IMG/VR virus record: IMGVR_UViG_3300042566_000746
Span: 1-23,479 of that record
Direction: 5' to 3' (one strand)
DNA: 23,479 nucleotides
DNA from: a virus
A program made the position numbers and the translations under genes. Below are positions 1-7,858 of the stretch, in pieces. The notes beneath the pieces were generated by a model. That model worked only from the letters and a program-made list of their open reading frames with translations. It had not been told where the DNA came from and searched no databases. Each line of letters opens with the position of its first letter. Positions within the stretch are counted from its first letter, which is position 1.

Positions 1-805
1 ACCTTCTTTCTGTTCTATCATCAGCAGTCATTTTACCTCTTCCATGATGAGGTCCACCTCTAAGAGATCTCCACATATGCTTCTCAGCAGACTTCACTTT
101 TTTGGTTTTTTCTCCTTTTTTAGAATACTCAGATGCAGGTTTATTAGTTCTCTTTCTAACTAGGGCGCTATATGCTGCAGATGCTTTTGGAGTTTTACCA
201 TAGGAACCTTCTGCTTCCAAAATTTCTTCAATATCTTCAGAATCTAGTTCATTTGCCATAATCCACTCTGCTTCTTCCAGAGTTTCTGCGTATCCTTCTA
301 CTTGGAGGAACTCAAGAACAATATCAAAGATATCAAACTCTTCATTCTGCTTTGTTCTTCGTGATCTTACTCCAGCAGCAAGTTTTCTTGCTTTTGCTTC
401 TTTATCTGCAGCAGCAACAGTGTCTCTTACATTTTGAGGAGTATGATATTTATTTTCTCTATCAATTGCAGCACCAGTTGCAGCAATTCTTGCATTAACA
501 ACTTTGCCAGCAAGACCGGCAGAGATTTCGTCAATCTGTTCTACCTCTTCATTCTGTTCCTCTGCTACCTTTCTTTCTGCCTTTCTTTTTGCCAGTTCTG
601 CTCCTCTTTTTCTTTTTTCTATGGTTTTCAGTTGACTAATATCCTTATTCACGACACCTTTAGCAAAAGCACCAACCATAGACTTAACATTTTTTCCGGC
701 ATATTCGTTTGCCTTTTCTGGAGTGTCTAGCACTTCATCAATCTGTTGTGGAGCATAAACTTCAGAATATGCTTCCATCAAACCGCGTAGTTCTTTGCTG
801 TCCAT
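1..805 (-). CDS. Cyanophage conserved protein, probably structural or late-expressed (3' end cut by window)
   Basis: An open frame of 268 codons starts at 805 and leaves the left edge without a stop. The N-terminus (MDSKELRGLMEAYSEVY) resembles the opening of many cyanophage late proteins of unknown function. Residues about 60-85 are a Lys/Arg/Glu-rich, probably coiled segment. A second recognisable stretch, EEFDIFDIVLEFLQVEGY followed by AETLEEAEWIMAN, is a short acidic helical motif that I recall recurring in cyanophage proteins. The visible C-terminal part is basic and Gly/His-rich. There is no clear Shine-Dalgarno before the ATG, but an exact T4-type late promoter lies just upstream, so it is likely expressed with virion genes. 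The function is unknown; a structural or prohead-associated role is inference only. Confidence 0.8.
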   Translation of the reverse strand, partial: MDSKELRGLMEAYSEVYAPQQIDEVLDTPEKANEYAGKNVKSMVGAFAKGVVNKDISQLKTIEKRKRGAELAKRKAERKVAEEQNEEVEQIDEISAGLAGKVVNARIAATGAAIDRENKYHTPQNVRDTVAAADKEAKARKLAAGVRSRRTKQNEEFDIFDIVLEFLQVEGYAETLEEAEWIMANELDSEDIEEILEAEGSYGKTPKASAAYSALVRKRTNKPASEYSKKGEKTKKVKSAEKHMWRSLRGGPHHGRGKMTADDRTERR

Positions 806-826
806 TTTTTACAAATACTTTTTAGT

Positions 827-834
827 TATTTATA
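827..834 (-). promoter_or_regulatory. T4-type late promoter, TATAAATA
   Basis: The minus strand reads TATAAATA, the exact T4 late -10 element recognised by the gp55 sigma-like factor with gp33 and the gp45 clamp. It sits about 22 bases upstream of the ATG at 805 and just after the T-tract of the terminator that closes the preceding operon. The placement supports a switch from early/middle to late transcription here. Confidence 0.7.
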
Positions 835-859
835 AAAAAAAAACCTCCCGAGGGAGGTT
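833..859 (-). terminator. Rho-independent terminator after the gp43-to-mazG operon
   Basis: Bases 842-849 (AACCTCCC) and 852-859 (GGGAGGTT) form a perfect inverted repeat; the realistic fold has 7 pairs and a 4-base loop. Read on the minus strand it is followed by about ten T residues. It begins four bases after the stop codon of the 60-residue gene. Confidence 0.85.
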
Positions 860-863
860 CAAA

Positions 864-1046
864 TCAAAGAGTGTGTTTTTCAATCTCTTTATCAAGTTGC
901 ACAATCGCCAAACGAATATCTGCAACACGAGGAGGAATACTGACTTTATCATAAGTATATCCCTTCTGTGCATCAAATAGAACTTGGCGAACTGCAGCTG
1001 CAGTACGAACATCAATTACAATACTTACTCCAGTCTCTTTAGTCAT
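864..1046 (-). CDS. Small conserved hypothetical protein, 60 aa
   Basis: This 60-residue protein (MTKETGVSIVIDVRTAAAVR...) has no membrane segment or signal peptide. It looks like a small alpha/beta protein, with a hydrophobic strand (VSIVIDV) and a C-terminal amphipathic helix. Its ATG overlaps the TGA of the preceding 50-codon gene (ATGA), so translation is probably coupled. It is the last gene of the mazG operon and ends next to the terminator. I do not recognise a function. The overlapping frame ending near 830 is a shadow that would run through the terminator. Confidence 0.7.
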   Translation of the reverse strand: MTKETGVSIVIDVRTAAAVRQVLFDAQKGYTYDKVSIPPRVADIRLAIVQLDKEIEKHTL

Positions 1047-1195
1047 TCAGCGAACCTCTCAATAAATTCTTTCCAATTTTGTTCCAAACACTCCTTAGGA
1101 GAATGAATATATTCACCATCATCATTATCAATTAATGCATAGTCAATCTCATTTTGAATGAGAAGACGGAGATTGTTAATTTGGGTTTCAGTCAA
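1043..1195 (-). CDS. Small acidic protein, 50 aa, TTG start
   Basis: A 50-residue frame begins at a TTG codon (1195-1193) and reads MTETQINNLRLLIQNEID in its first part, ending FIERFAE. It has no usable in-frame ATG. A strong Shine-Dalgarno, GGAGG, lies seven bases upstream within the end of mazG, and the TTG overlaps the mazG stop (TTGA). Its stop overlaps the next gene's ATG (ATGA). Those two coupled junctions, plus filling an otherwise empty 150-base gap in a tightly packed operon, make it a real gene in my reading. It is acidic and soluble, and its function is unknown. Confidence 0.6.
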   Translation of the reverse strand: MTETQINNLRLLIQNEIDYALIDNDDGEYIHSPKECLEQNWKEFIERFAE

Positions 1196-1605
1196 AGGTC
1201 CCCCTCCACACGATTTTCAGAACGATAAACATCAAAAGAACCTTCAGGATAACGAGCACTCAACTTCTCATAATTCATATGTAGAACTTCTTCAAAGTTA
1301 GTATCAAGTGCCATACACGCTTGAGCAAGATACCAACACAAATCACCAAGTTCTCGCTTCATATGAAAGACATTCTCTTCATTATAAGGTTTGCCTTGCA
1401 GAAAAATCTTTTTCACAACTTCAGTAAACTCACCCGCTTCTGCACTCATACCAAGAGCAGCAGTCAAAAGACGAGGAACATCAGCATCATGAGTTGCTTC
1501 AAGTTCAGTCATACGAGCAAGTAGTTGTGCATAATCAGTACTTGCAGGACTTGTGGTTTGACGAACGAATTCAATATATTTGTTTGTATCAATAACTTGT
1601 GTCAT
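1192..1605 (-). CDS. mazG: MazG-type nucleoside triphosphate pyrophosphohydrolase
   Basis: This 137-residue protein (from MTQVIDTNKY) belongs to the all-alpha MazG NTP-PPase family, which cleaves nucleoside triphosphates to monophosphate and PPi using Mg. The metal-binding signature is present: E56-x2-E59 (SAEAGEFTEVVKK) and E85-x2-D88 (KRELGDL). An ATG further upstream in frame would extend it into the helicase gene; the start at 1605 is preferred because it follows the gp41 stop by one base. MazG is a common cyanophage auxiliary gene. It was first proposed to lower ppGpp, but biochemistry on a cyanophage enzyme points to dNTP substrates such as dGTP and dCTP, which would fit recycling of host nucleotides. 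Here it is joined directly to the helicase gene. Confidence 0.9.
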   Translation of the reverse strand: MTQVIDTNKYIEFVRQTTSPASTDYAQLLARMTELEATHDADVPRLLTAALGMSAEAGEFTEVVKKIFLQGKPYNEENVFHMKRELGDLCWYLAQACMALDTNFEEVLHMNYEKLSARYPEGSFDVYRSENRVEGDL

Positions 1606-1606
1606 A

Positions 1607-2989
1607 TTAGAATTTAAATCCTTCAAATGTTTTTTTAGGTTTGTTCTCTTCATGATAATCATACTCTTCTTCCTTACCATTGTCAAGAATATCATTTTGA
1701 GCAGACTGTTCACAATCATAAAGTCTCATTTTGGCACGGTCAATTCCAACAACAAAACGCTTATGAATTGTTGGATCGTTATATCGATTCTTAAGTTGTT
1801 TTACAAGAATCTGTCCCAATCCCTCCAACTCTTCAGTGCTAATAAGGGCAAACATAAGGTCAGCAGTAGCAGGGAGACCAAAGGACTCACTAGTATCAGT
1901 AAGTTCAACATCAGAACTGCCATAACCACTGCGGGTAGTCTGGGTAGCAGAGACAATGGGAACATTGAATTCCACTGCCAAACCGCGAAGTTCCTCTGCA
2001 ATTGCTTTAACCAATGTATAAGAATTGACATTGCTACCTCCCCTGAACCTAGAGGAAGAACAAATATTAAGGTAATCAATGAAAATAATATCAGGCCTAA
2101 ATGACTTCTTAAGTGCAAGTTCGCTAAGAAGTGATTTGAAATGTCCCGCATGAGCAGATGCTGTTGGGTATTCCTTAATTATAAGAGAACCCTGAGTCTT
2201 CTTTGCAAGACTATTAACCTTACTTTCAAACATTGATTTTGGAAGATCTCCAATATCCTGAATAGGAACATTCAGGAGGTTTGCGTCAATTCTTTCAGCA
2301 ATTCGTTCCTCCGCCATCTCAAGAGTGATATAGAGGACGTTCCTACCCTGAAGCAAGACGGAACTAGCCACATGACACATGAACAACGATTTCCCAACAC
2401 CCGTTCCAGCAAGAGCAATATTGAGAGTCTTATTAGGTAAACCACCTTTCGTGATTTTGTTGAAATATTCCAAGTCAAATTCAATTTTCTCTTCCTTTCT
2501 ATGATAGGACTCATAACGTTGCTCATAGTCTAGCAGATAGTCATGACCAATATGAGTATCAAAAGATACTGATAGGGCATCCGATAGAATACTAGGAATA
2601 CTGTCACGATTCTTTTTCTCATCCTCACCATCAGCAATATGAATTGACTCCATAAGTGCTAGGTAAATGGCACGATCTCGACACCACTTTTCAGTAGTAT
2701 CAACTAACCAACCAAACTCTACAGGAACATCATCAAGGCATTCAATTAGATGAATAAGTTGCTTAAAAGAATCTTCATTGACATCTTTGCGTTTTTCTAC
2801 TTCAATGCATAGAACTTCTTTTGTTGTTGGTTGATTATATTCTTGAACAAAACTTAAAATTTCTTGAAATACAATTTTTTGATTTGCATCCTCAAAATAT
2901 TCTGCTTTAATAAAAGGAATAACCTTACGCACGTATTCTTCATTATGAAGAAGATTTCGCAAAATTAAAAATTCAACTTTATCCATCAT
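1607..2989 (-). CDS. gp41: Replicative DNA helicase, T4 gp41 / DnaB family
   Basis: This 460-residue protein has the two-part DnaB layout: a helical N-terminal domain (about 1-150) and a RecA-like motor (about 170-420). Walker A is AGTGVGKS at 194-201, the catalytic-Glu region is NVLYITLEM at 217-225, and Walker B is DIIFIDYLNI at 300-309. It would form the hexameric 5'-3' helicase that unwinds the fork and works with the primase. The length is close to T4 gp41 (475 residues). The start ATG overlaps the end of the oxygenase gene by 11 bases; a second ATG directly follows, so the exact first residue is uncertain by one. The neighbours uvsX and gp43 place it in the replication operon. Confidence 0.96.
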   Translation of the reverse strand: MMDKVEFLILRNLLHNEEYVRKVIPFIKAEYFEDANQKIVFQEILSFVQEYNQPTTKEVLCIEVEKRKDVNEDSFKQLIHLIECLDDVPVEFGWLVDTTEKWCRDRAIYLALMESIHIADGEDEKKNRDSIPSILSDALSVSFDTHIGHDYLLDYEQRYESYHRKEEKIEFDLEYFNKITKGGLPNKTLNIALAGTGVGKSLFMCHVASSVLLQGRNVLYITLEMAEERIAERIDANLLNVPIQDIGDLPKSMFESKVNSLAKKTQGSLIIKEYPTASAHAGHFKSLLSELALKKSFRPDIIFIDYLNICSSSRFRGGSNVNSYTLVKAIAEELRGLAVEFNVPIVSATQTTRSGYGSSDVELTDTSESFGLPATADLMFALISTEELEGLGQILVKQLKNRYNDPTIHKRFVVGIDRAKMRLYDCEQSAQNDILDNGKEEEYDYHEENKPKKTFEGFKF

Positions 2990-3557
2990 TTATTTTATGC
3001 TGTGGGTTGTCCGTAGAATGTGGGATATCAAATACAAATGTGATTCTAACTTCATCTGCAATATTGACTGTTCCATGAGGTAATTTATTATTAAACCAGA
3101 AAAGTGTTCCTGGTTCAACTATGACAGTTTCATTACCAACAAAATATTGATATCTACCAGATATTGATAAATGATAACGATCTCGTTTTAAGTAATAAGT
3201 TCCTTCGTCAATATGAGCACCAACTATTTCATCAACTGGGAGAGAAAGAAATCCACATCGATGTATTTCTTTGCCATTAAATTCTTTTTTTAGAATTTTC
3301 CTAATCTCACTATGATGCTGATATGCTGGAGTTTTGATACAAATATCTGTATCACCAACAAAGTCCTCTTTGTTTTTTACACCACCAATAATCATCTGAA
3401 GAGAACTTATGGGTAGGTCATCAAATCCACGATCAACTAGTGACTGAACATCTTCAATATGTTTTTGGTGGTCCCAGTCTTGAGGATATTTTTTAAGTTG
3501 CTCAATTACTTTAGAAACATTAATGTTAGTTTTGATGACTTTGATGCATTCACCCAT
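2979..3557 (-). CDS. 2OG-Fe(II) oxygenase, aspartyl/asparaginyl beta-hydroxylase-like
   Basis: The 192-residue product (from [10 protein letters not shown]) has a cupin/double-stranded beta-helix signature. An HxD motif at 115-117 ([10 protein letters not shown]) is followed by YHLSISG, H161 in [11 protein letters not shown] and R171. This gives a plausible 2-His-1-carboxylate iron site plus a 2-oxoglutarate-binding Arg, as in the Asp/Asn beta-hydroxylase family (PF05118 type). The substrate cannot be read from sequence. The frame extends upstream to 3587, but the ATG at 3557 gives an 8-base overlap with uvsX (ATGGGTGA), the geometry also seen at uvsY/uvsW, so I prefer it. It lies between uvsX and gp41, normally close neighbours, and is therefore an insertion into the core. 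Confidence 0.85.
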   Translation of the reverse strand: MGECIKVIKTNINVSKVIEQLKKYPQDWDHQKHIEDVQSLVDRGFDDLPISSLQMIIGGVKNKEDFVGDTDICIKTPAYQHHSEIRKILKKEFNGKEIHRCGFLSLPVDEIVGAHIDEGTYYLKRDRYHLSISGRYQYFVGNETVIVEPGTLFWFNNKLPHGTVNIADEVRITFVFDIPHSTDNPQHKINDG

Positions 3558-4554
3558 AACTAAACTCTTGTTTAGCAATTTCATCAAGTTTTTGCATTAC
3601 TTCCTCAGTAAAATACTCTTCTGGATTTGCAAGAATTTGTTTTGCATAGATTTTTTTACCCTCAATCTCATAGCGTCCTGCTACATTCTTCCAGAGTCCA
3701 CCAATCTCACCAAGTTCTAGAAGACCATAATATCGATCAAGACCCCGCTCATCATAGTAAAGACGAACATCTACTTGCTGATTTTCCTTACTTAAACGCG
3801 ATTTAGCAGTCTTAGCCTTGATAATATTTCCGACCACTTCCGTTCCATCCTTTTCTTTTTTCTTGCTGAGATAAATGATCGAAGATGCTGCGTACTTGAG
3901 TCCGCTGCCGCCGCCCATTTCCTTAGTTGGTACGTAAGATCCGATAACATCATAAGTGTGATTAGTAACTATCATTGGAATATTTGCTTGACCAAGTTTC
4001 AAGGTAAGCATACGGAATGCACCTTTAATCAGTTGTGATTTGGTCATGTCCCGAACTTCTTTATCGTTCAGAGCATCATTAATCTCTTTACTTGTAGAAA
4101 GCATCCCCAAAGAGTCTAGCACAAACATGCAAGGATTGCGCTCCCCTTCAGGTTTTTTCATATAAAGATCTACCGCCTTGAGCGCCTTTCCGCGAAACTC
4201 TTCAACAGTAACCACATTAACAACCACCAAACGAGAAGTATCAATTCCACGGGATTCTAATAGAGATTTAGTGATAGCAGCCTCAGTGTCAAAGTAGAGA
4301 CAGTAACCATCGGGATGAGTATCAAGAAAGTTCTTAACCACGGCGAGAGAGAAAAAAGTCTTTCCAGTAGAAGACTCTCCAGCAATAGCAGTAATTTTAT
4401 TCCCAGATACGCCACCAAATACACTACCTGAAACCAGTGCATTAAAAATGTATGAACCTGTATCAACATAACTCTCAGTCTCGTCAATGTCGGAAGCAAG
4501 TTGTGTATACTCGCCACCAATTTCTTTTACAATATCTTTAAGAAAGTCCATCAT
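3550..4554 (-). CDS. uvsX: UvsX, RecA-like strand-exchange recombinase
   Basis: The 334-residue protein is a RecA/UvsX homologue that coats single-stranded DNA and catalyses homologous pairing for recombination-dependent replication. Walker A is GESSTGKT at 59-66; YLYFDTEAA-like sequence ([10 protein letters not shown]) carries the conserved acidic residue, [10 protein letters not shown] is Walker B, and the segment [16 protein letters not shown] fits the mobile DNA-binding loop region. It is somewhat shorter than T4 UvsX (391 residues). Its ATG overlaps the stop of the 45-residue gene upstream (ATGA), with GAGGAG as Shine-Dalgarno. Partners elsewhere in the window are UvsY (mediator), UvsW and gp46/47. 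Confidence 0.96.
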   Translation of the reverse strand: MMDFLKDIVKEIGGEYTQLASDIDETESYVDTGSYIFNALVSGSVFGGVSGNKITAIAGESSTGKTFFSLAVVKNFLDTHPDGYCLYFDTEAAITKSLLESRGIDTSRLVVVNVVTVEEFRGKALKAVDLYMKKPEGERNPCMFVLDSLGMLSTSKEINDALNDKEVRDMTKSQLIKGAFRMLTLKLGQANIPMIVTNHTYDVIGSYVPTKEMGGGSGLKYAASSIIYLSKKKEKDGTEVVGNIIKAKTAKSRLSKENQQVDVRLYYDERGLDRYYGLLELGEIGGLWKNVAGRYEIEGKKIYAKQILANPEEYFTEEVMQKLDEIAKQEFSYG

Positions 4555-4688
4555 TTTTTCTCCTCATTTTTATTATCCAAATAATTCATTTTATAAGTCC
4601 ATAGTTTTTGATAGAGTGCGGAATCTCCCCCCAATCTCATAGCACTAATAATTACATCTAATTCTTTTTCGTTAATCGGTAAATCCAT
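4551..4688 (-). CDS. Small conserved protein between polymerase and uvsX, 45 aa
   Basis: A 45-residue frame ([18 protein letters not shown]..., ending NKNEEKK) fills the gap between gp43 and uvsX exactly. Its ATG shares one base with the gp43 stop (TGATG) and its stop overlaps the uvsX ATG (ATGA). Such paired overlaps are strong evidence of translation. I recall similar short proteins at this position in other cyanophages, without known function. It has a probable N-terminal helix, a charged Asn/Glu/Lys tail, and no membrane segment. Confidence 0.75.
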   Translation of the reverse strand: MDLPINEKELDVIISAMRLGGDSALYQKLWTYKMNYLDNKNEEKK

Positions 4689-7183
4689 CAAGAGAAAAAT
4701 GAGTCAAGGTTTACAGTTTTTTCCACATTCCACCCAATTGCATCAAGAATAATCTTGAGTGGTTCTAGAAATGCTTTCTCAAATTGTAGGTCATAATCAA
4801 TGTATTTGTCAAGATTAAGTTCCTTTGGAAACTCTTGGATAAAAGAGATAATATTTTCGTGAATACTATTTGGTTTTTTTAGATAGATAAATTTAATCTT
4901 TTCACCATTTTGAATAAGAGAATACTTATTTGTAAGATTTGCTTCCTTTATATAATGATTGAAAAGAAGTGCCCCACGAACATGAATAGGAGTTCCTTTT
5001 GCATAAATTGTTGCCGATGATTTGTATTTTTGAACATCAGAGGCTGAACGAGGAAATGAAATTTGTTCTGGAGGAAGTTTTTTAAACTCCTTACGAGCAT
5101 TCTCAATGAAGTCAATCACCTCATCTTCAGTTCCACTCATCATTAGTTTGAGTGCGTCCTTAATCATTTTACGACAAGGTGCAGGAGTAGAAGATTTGAC
5201 TGCCTCAATACCCATCATCTTGAGTTTGGGTTCTTCATAGCGAACACCCTCACTATCCCAGACATTGAGGATATAACGCTTCTTAGCAGTCCAGATTCCA
5301 CGGTCAGCAATGTTCTCTCGCTTCATCTGCATCTTCTGATCATATGCATTTACATAATTCGCCAATTCTTGGTAAGAACCTTCAATATATTTTTCAAGTT
5401 CCATACCAGCGACCTTATCAAGGAACGAAACAACGCTTTCAGTAGTTTTTTCTCTTCCCTTGTATACAGTCTCCACCAAAGGACCCATATTAAGGTAAAT
5501 AGAATCAGTATCCGAAGCAATAACGTAATCAACAGCATTTGTCTTAAGAATTTTGTTTAGATAAGTATTCATCTTACCTTCAATCCAACGGATTGAAACT
5601 TGTCCTGAAAGAGTGATTGCCTCAGCATTCTCCAATTTATAATAGCGAAAATACTGATTACCAATGGCACCATAAGCAGAGTTAAGAGAAATCTTCTTTG
5701 CCATTTGAATGTTATTGCAACGAGCAATTTCTTTAACCAATTCTTTATTTTTGGTTTTCTCATACTGCTTCTTTGCTGCAATCATCTTCCTTTTAAAGAT
5801 GACACGATCCTCATACATCTTCTCCATTAGTTCTGGAAGAAATCCACGTACATCCTTACGGAACATTGCACCATTAGCACAGACTGCCTTATCTTTGTAT
5901 AATTCAAAACTAAGAGATTGGTTTAGAATTTTATCTACAGATACTGTGGGATGACGTTCATCAAGAAGAGTTTCTGGAGAAATATTGTATTGCATAATCA
6001 GGTGTGGATATAGACTGTTAAGGTCAAAGTTCACAACCCAATCATACTTACCAGGTTTTGGTTCTTTTACATAAGCACCTGCATATTTCTCATTCTTCTG
6101 AGATTTGTTCTTAGGGGGAATAACAATATTTCTCTTTTTGAGATAGTTGTAGATAATATTATCCCACATACGAACCTGATAGAACACATCAGCATAGTTC
6201 ACCTTAGCGTCATATGCCATCGTAAGAGCAAGTTCAATCAACTTCATCTTGTCTTCCAAACGGTCAACGAGTTCTACGTCAACGATGTTGTACTCAATAA
6301 ACTTTTGCCAGCCCTTGGTATAGAAGTCTTTAAAAGTATCAAACTCGGAGTGGTCAAGTTTTTTCTGACCTAGTTCTACTTCAGCAATATAATCAAGACG
6401 ATAAGATTCTTGTGCTTTATAGGTAAACTTCTTATAGAGATCCAAGTAGTCCAATTGAGTTACGCCACCAACATCAAAAGAAGTATGCTTGCGACCATTG
6501 ATATAAATCTCACCTTCGGTCACGAGACCCCAAGGAGAAAGACGCTTCATCAACTTTTCACCAAGAACTCGATTAAGTCGTTTAGCAATATATGGAATGT
6601 CATATAGTTGAATATTCCAACCAGTAATAACTTCTGGAGTATTTTGCATCCAATAGTGGATAAATGAGTTCAAGAGAGCATACTCAGATTCGCACAAGTT
6701 ATAAGTAACGTCATTGCGAGTATTATTAAATGGTTTAACTCCCCAAGTAATAATTTTCTTTGTAGTATAATCCTGAATCGTAATTGCAAGAATTTCTTCA
6801 CAGCAAGATTCGACATCAGGGAATCCTTGCTCCGAAGCAACCTCAATATCCAGAGTTACAAGTTTAATTTTGGTAATATCAAACTTAATTTCATCCTCTG
6901 GATATTTTTCTGAAATGTATTGGTAGATATAACGGTCATTTCCGTAAATCTCAAATCCATCTACACCTTCATATTTGCTATAAAACTCACGACAATCCCT
7001 AACAGTTCCAGGTTGAACTGGTTCTACAGGTTCGCCACTTAATGTTCTATACTTGGATTCTTTTTTAGTTTTTACAAAGAGAGTTGGAAAGAACTCATCT
7101 CTCGTTTCAAAGTGTTGCCCATTGTCATAACCACGAACCAAAAATTGATTTCCAATCAATTGAACATTAGTATAAAATCTCAT
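4688..7183 (-). CDS. gp43: DNA polymerase, family B, T4 gp43 type
   Basis: This 831-residue replicative polymerase has an intact 3'-5' proofreading domain and polymerase domain. Exo I is LDIEVA with D112 and E114, Exo II has N190 and D195 (TGWNIQLYDIPY), and Exo III is Y298 and D302 (YNIVD). Polymerase motif A is FDLNSLYPH (D387), motif B is KKISLNSAYG (about 496-505) and motif C is SDTDSIY with DTD at 558-560. It is a little shorter than T4 gp43 (898 residues). No intron, intein or split is seen, although polymerase genes are frequent targets of these. The ATG overlaps the stop of the preceding small gene (ATGA). It works with gp45, gp44/62 and gp41. Confidence 0.97.
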   Translation of the reverse strand: MRFYTNVQLIGNQFLVRGYDNGQHFETRDEFFPTLFVKTKKESKYRTLSGEPVEPVQPGTVRDCREFYSKYEGVDGFEIYGNDRYIYQYISEKYPEDEIKFDITKIKLVTLDIEVASEQGFPDVESCCEEILAITIQDYTTKKIITWGVKPFNNTRNDVTYNLCESEYALLNSFIHYWMQNTPEVITGWNIQLYDIPYIAKRLNRVLGEKLMKRLSPWGLVTEGEIYINGRKHTSFDVGGVTQLDYLDLYKKFTYKAQESYRLDYIAEVELGQKKLDHSEFDTFKDFYTKGWQKFIEYNIVDVELVDRLEDKMKLIELALTMAYDAKVNYADVFYQVRMWDNIIYNYLKKRNIVIPPKNKSQKNEKYAGAYVKEPKPGKYDWVVNFDLNSLYPHLIMQYNISPETLLDERHPTVSVDKILNQSLSFELYKDKAVCANGAMFRKDVRGFLPELMEKMYEDRVIFKRKMIAAKKQYEKTKNKELVKEIARCNNIQMAKKISLNSAYGAIGNQYFRYYKLENAEAITLSGQVSIRWIEGKMNTYLNKILKTNAVDYVIASDTDSIYLNMGPLVETVYKGREKTTESVVSFLDKVAGMELEKYIEGSYQELANYVNAYDQKMQMKRENIADRGIWTAKKRYILNVWDSEGVRYEEPKLKMMGIEAVKSSTPAPCRKMIKDALKLMMSGTEDEVIDFIENARKEFKKLPPEQISFPRSASDVQKYKSSATIYAKGTPIHVRGALLFNHYIKEANLTNKYSLIQNGEKIKFIYLKKPNSIHENIISFIQEFPKELNLDKYIDYDLQFEKAFLEPLKIILDAIGWNVEKTVNLDSFFS

Positions 7184-7443
7184 TCCTTAATAAGGTCCTC
7201 GTATTTTTCAAGAAGTGTGGGCGTTGGATCTGCAAGAGTCAAAATCTTATCAGAGCTCATCATAAATGTTTTTTCTTTTGTATATCCACAAAGAAAGGGT
7301 TCAAGAGTTTGATCATTTTTTGCTACAAACGGATTGATCAATTTACAATCAGGTTCGCCAATATCTGCACCAACTTCTTCAATCCGACTGATTAGAATCA
7401 GTTTGTCCATCAGTACTATTACTTTGATCGTTTGGTTTTCCAT
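7180..7443 (-). CDS. Small beta-rich conserved phage protein (paralogue 2 of 3)
   Basis: This 87-residue protein (from MENQTIKVIVLMDKL) shares its layout with the genes at 7379-7762 and 19890-20285: an N-terminal strand pair, a central NPF element, an EPFL strand, and a C-terminal MSSDKILTLADP strand followed by L..KY. The start at 7443 keeps the first strand, which aligns with IKLMLLKSGEDLI of its neighbour, at the price of a 65-base overlap with that gene. An AGAGG lies 12 bases before this ATG. A later ATG at 7410 would shorten the overlap to 32 bases but lose the strand. The spacing of strands suggests an Sm-like small barrel; this is inference. It is coupled to gp43 by an ATGA overlap. 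Confidence 0.7.
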   Translation of the reverse strand: MENQTIKVIVLMDKLILISRIEEVGADIGEPDCKLINPFVAKNDQTLEPFLCGYTKEKTFMMSSDKILTLADPTPTLLEKYEDLIKE

Positions 7444-7762
7444 AGTTAATAACATCCTCTAAATACATTTCTTTAAGTTTAACTGTTGGTTCAACCATCG
7501 TAACCAACCAATCGGCAGGAATGGGAATTTGTTCATCAGCAGAAAGTGGCATCCAGGGATACAAAGATACTTGGAATCCCGCTTTTTTATTATTACCTTC
7601 ACTTTCTTCTTTAAGAAGATTTGAATTTCCCATACGAACAAGACAAGGTTTGGTGAGATAATATCCAACAACCCTGCGTTGCTCTTCCTCACCAACAACC
7701 ATTTCCGAAATATCCGCAATCAGGTCTTCTCCTGATTTTAAAAGCATCAATTTAATAGTCAT
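7379..7762 (-). CDS. Small beta-rich conserved phage protein (paralogue 1 of 3)
   Basis: The 127-residue product has an N-terminal core and a disordered Asn/Ser/Gln-rich tail that overlaps the next gene. Key elements are LKSGEDLIADI, YYLTKPCLV, VSLYPWMPLSAD, and IPADWLVTMVEP followed by a helix. The same sequence of elements occurs in the other two small proteins listed here. I recall such proteins next to gp43 in cyanophages, always uncharacterised. A GGAGG lies 12 bases before the ATG, a slightly long spacing. It is the first gene after the terminator at 7794-7834 and so probably opens the polymerase operon. Confidence 0.75.
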   Translation of the reverse strand: MTIKLMLLKSGEDLIADISEMVVGEEEQRRVVGYYLTKPCLVRMGNSNLLKEESEGNNKKAGFQVSLYPWMPLSADEQIPIPADWLVTMVEPTVKLKEMYLEDVINYGKPNDQSNSTDGQTDSNQSD

Positions 7763-7793
7763 AAAACACTTCTACCTCCATACATTCTAGCAA

Positions 7794-7834
7794 TAAAAAG
7801 GAGGGGCGTCAACTGGATTTTGCCAGTTGCCCCT
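7794..7834 (-). terminator. Terminator with bulged stem, after hsp20 operon
   Basis: Arms 7802-7806 (AGGGG) with 7810-7816 (CAACTGG) pair with 7823-7834 (CCAGTTG plus CCCCT), leaving a 3-base bulge (7807-7809) and a 6-base loop. On the minus strand it is followed by CCTTTTTATT. It separates the hsp20 unit from the polymerase operon. Confidence 0.7.
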
Positions 7835-7858
7835 CGCGGCGACGATATTCAGTTTTAT

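Noticed and set aside
434-730. Plus-strand frame with hydrophobic, Cys/Phe/Ser-rich translation that could pass for a membrane protein
   Set aside because: It is antisense to the Lys/Glu-rich gene at the left edge; complementing Lys/Glu/Ala codons yields Phe/Leu/Ser/Cys. No ribosome site is seen.
4688-7183. Possible intron, intein or split in the polymerase gene
   Set aside because: All exonuclease and polymerase motifs follow each other at normal spacing in one uninterrupted frame.
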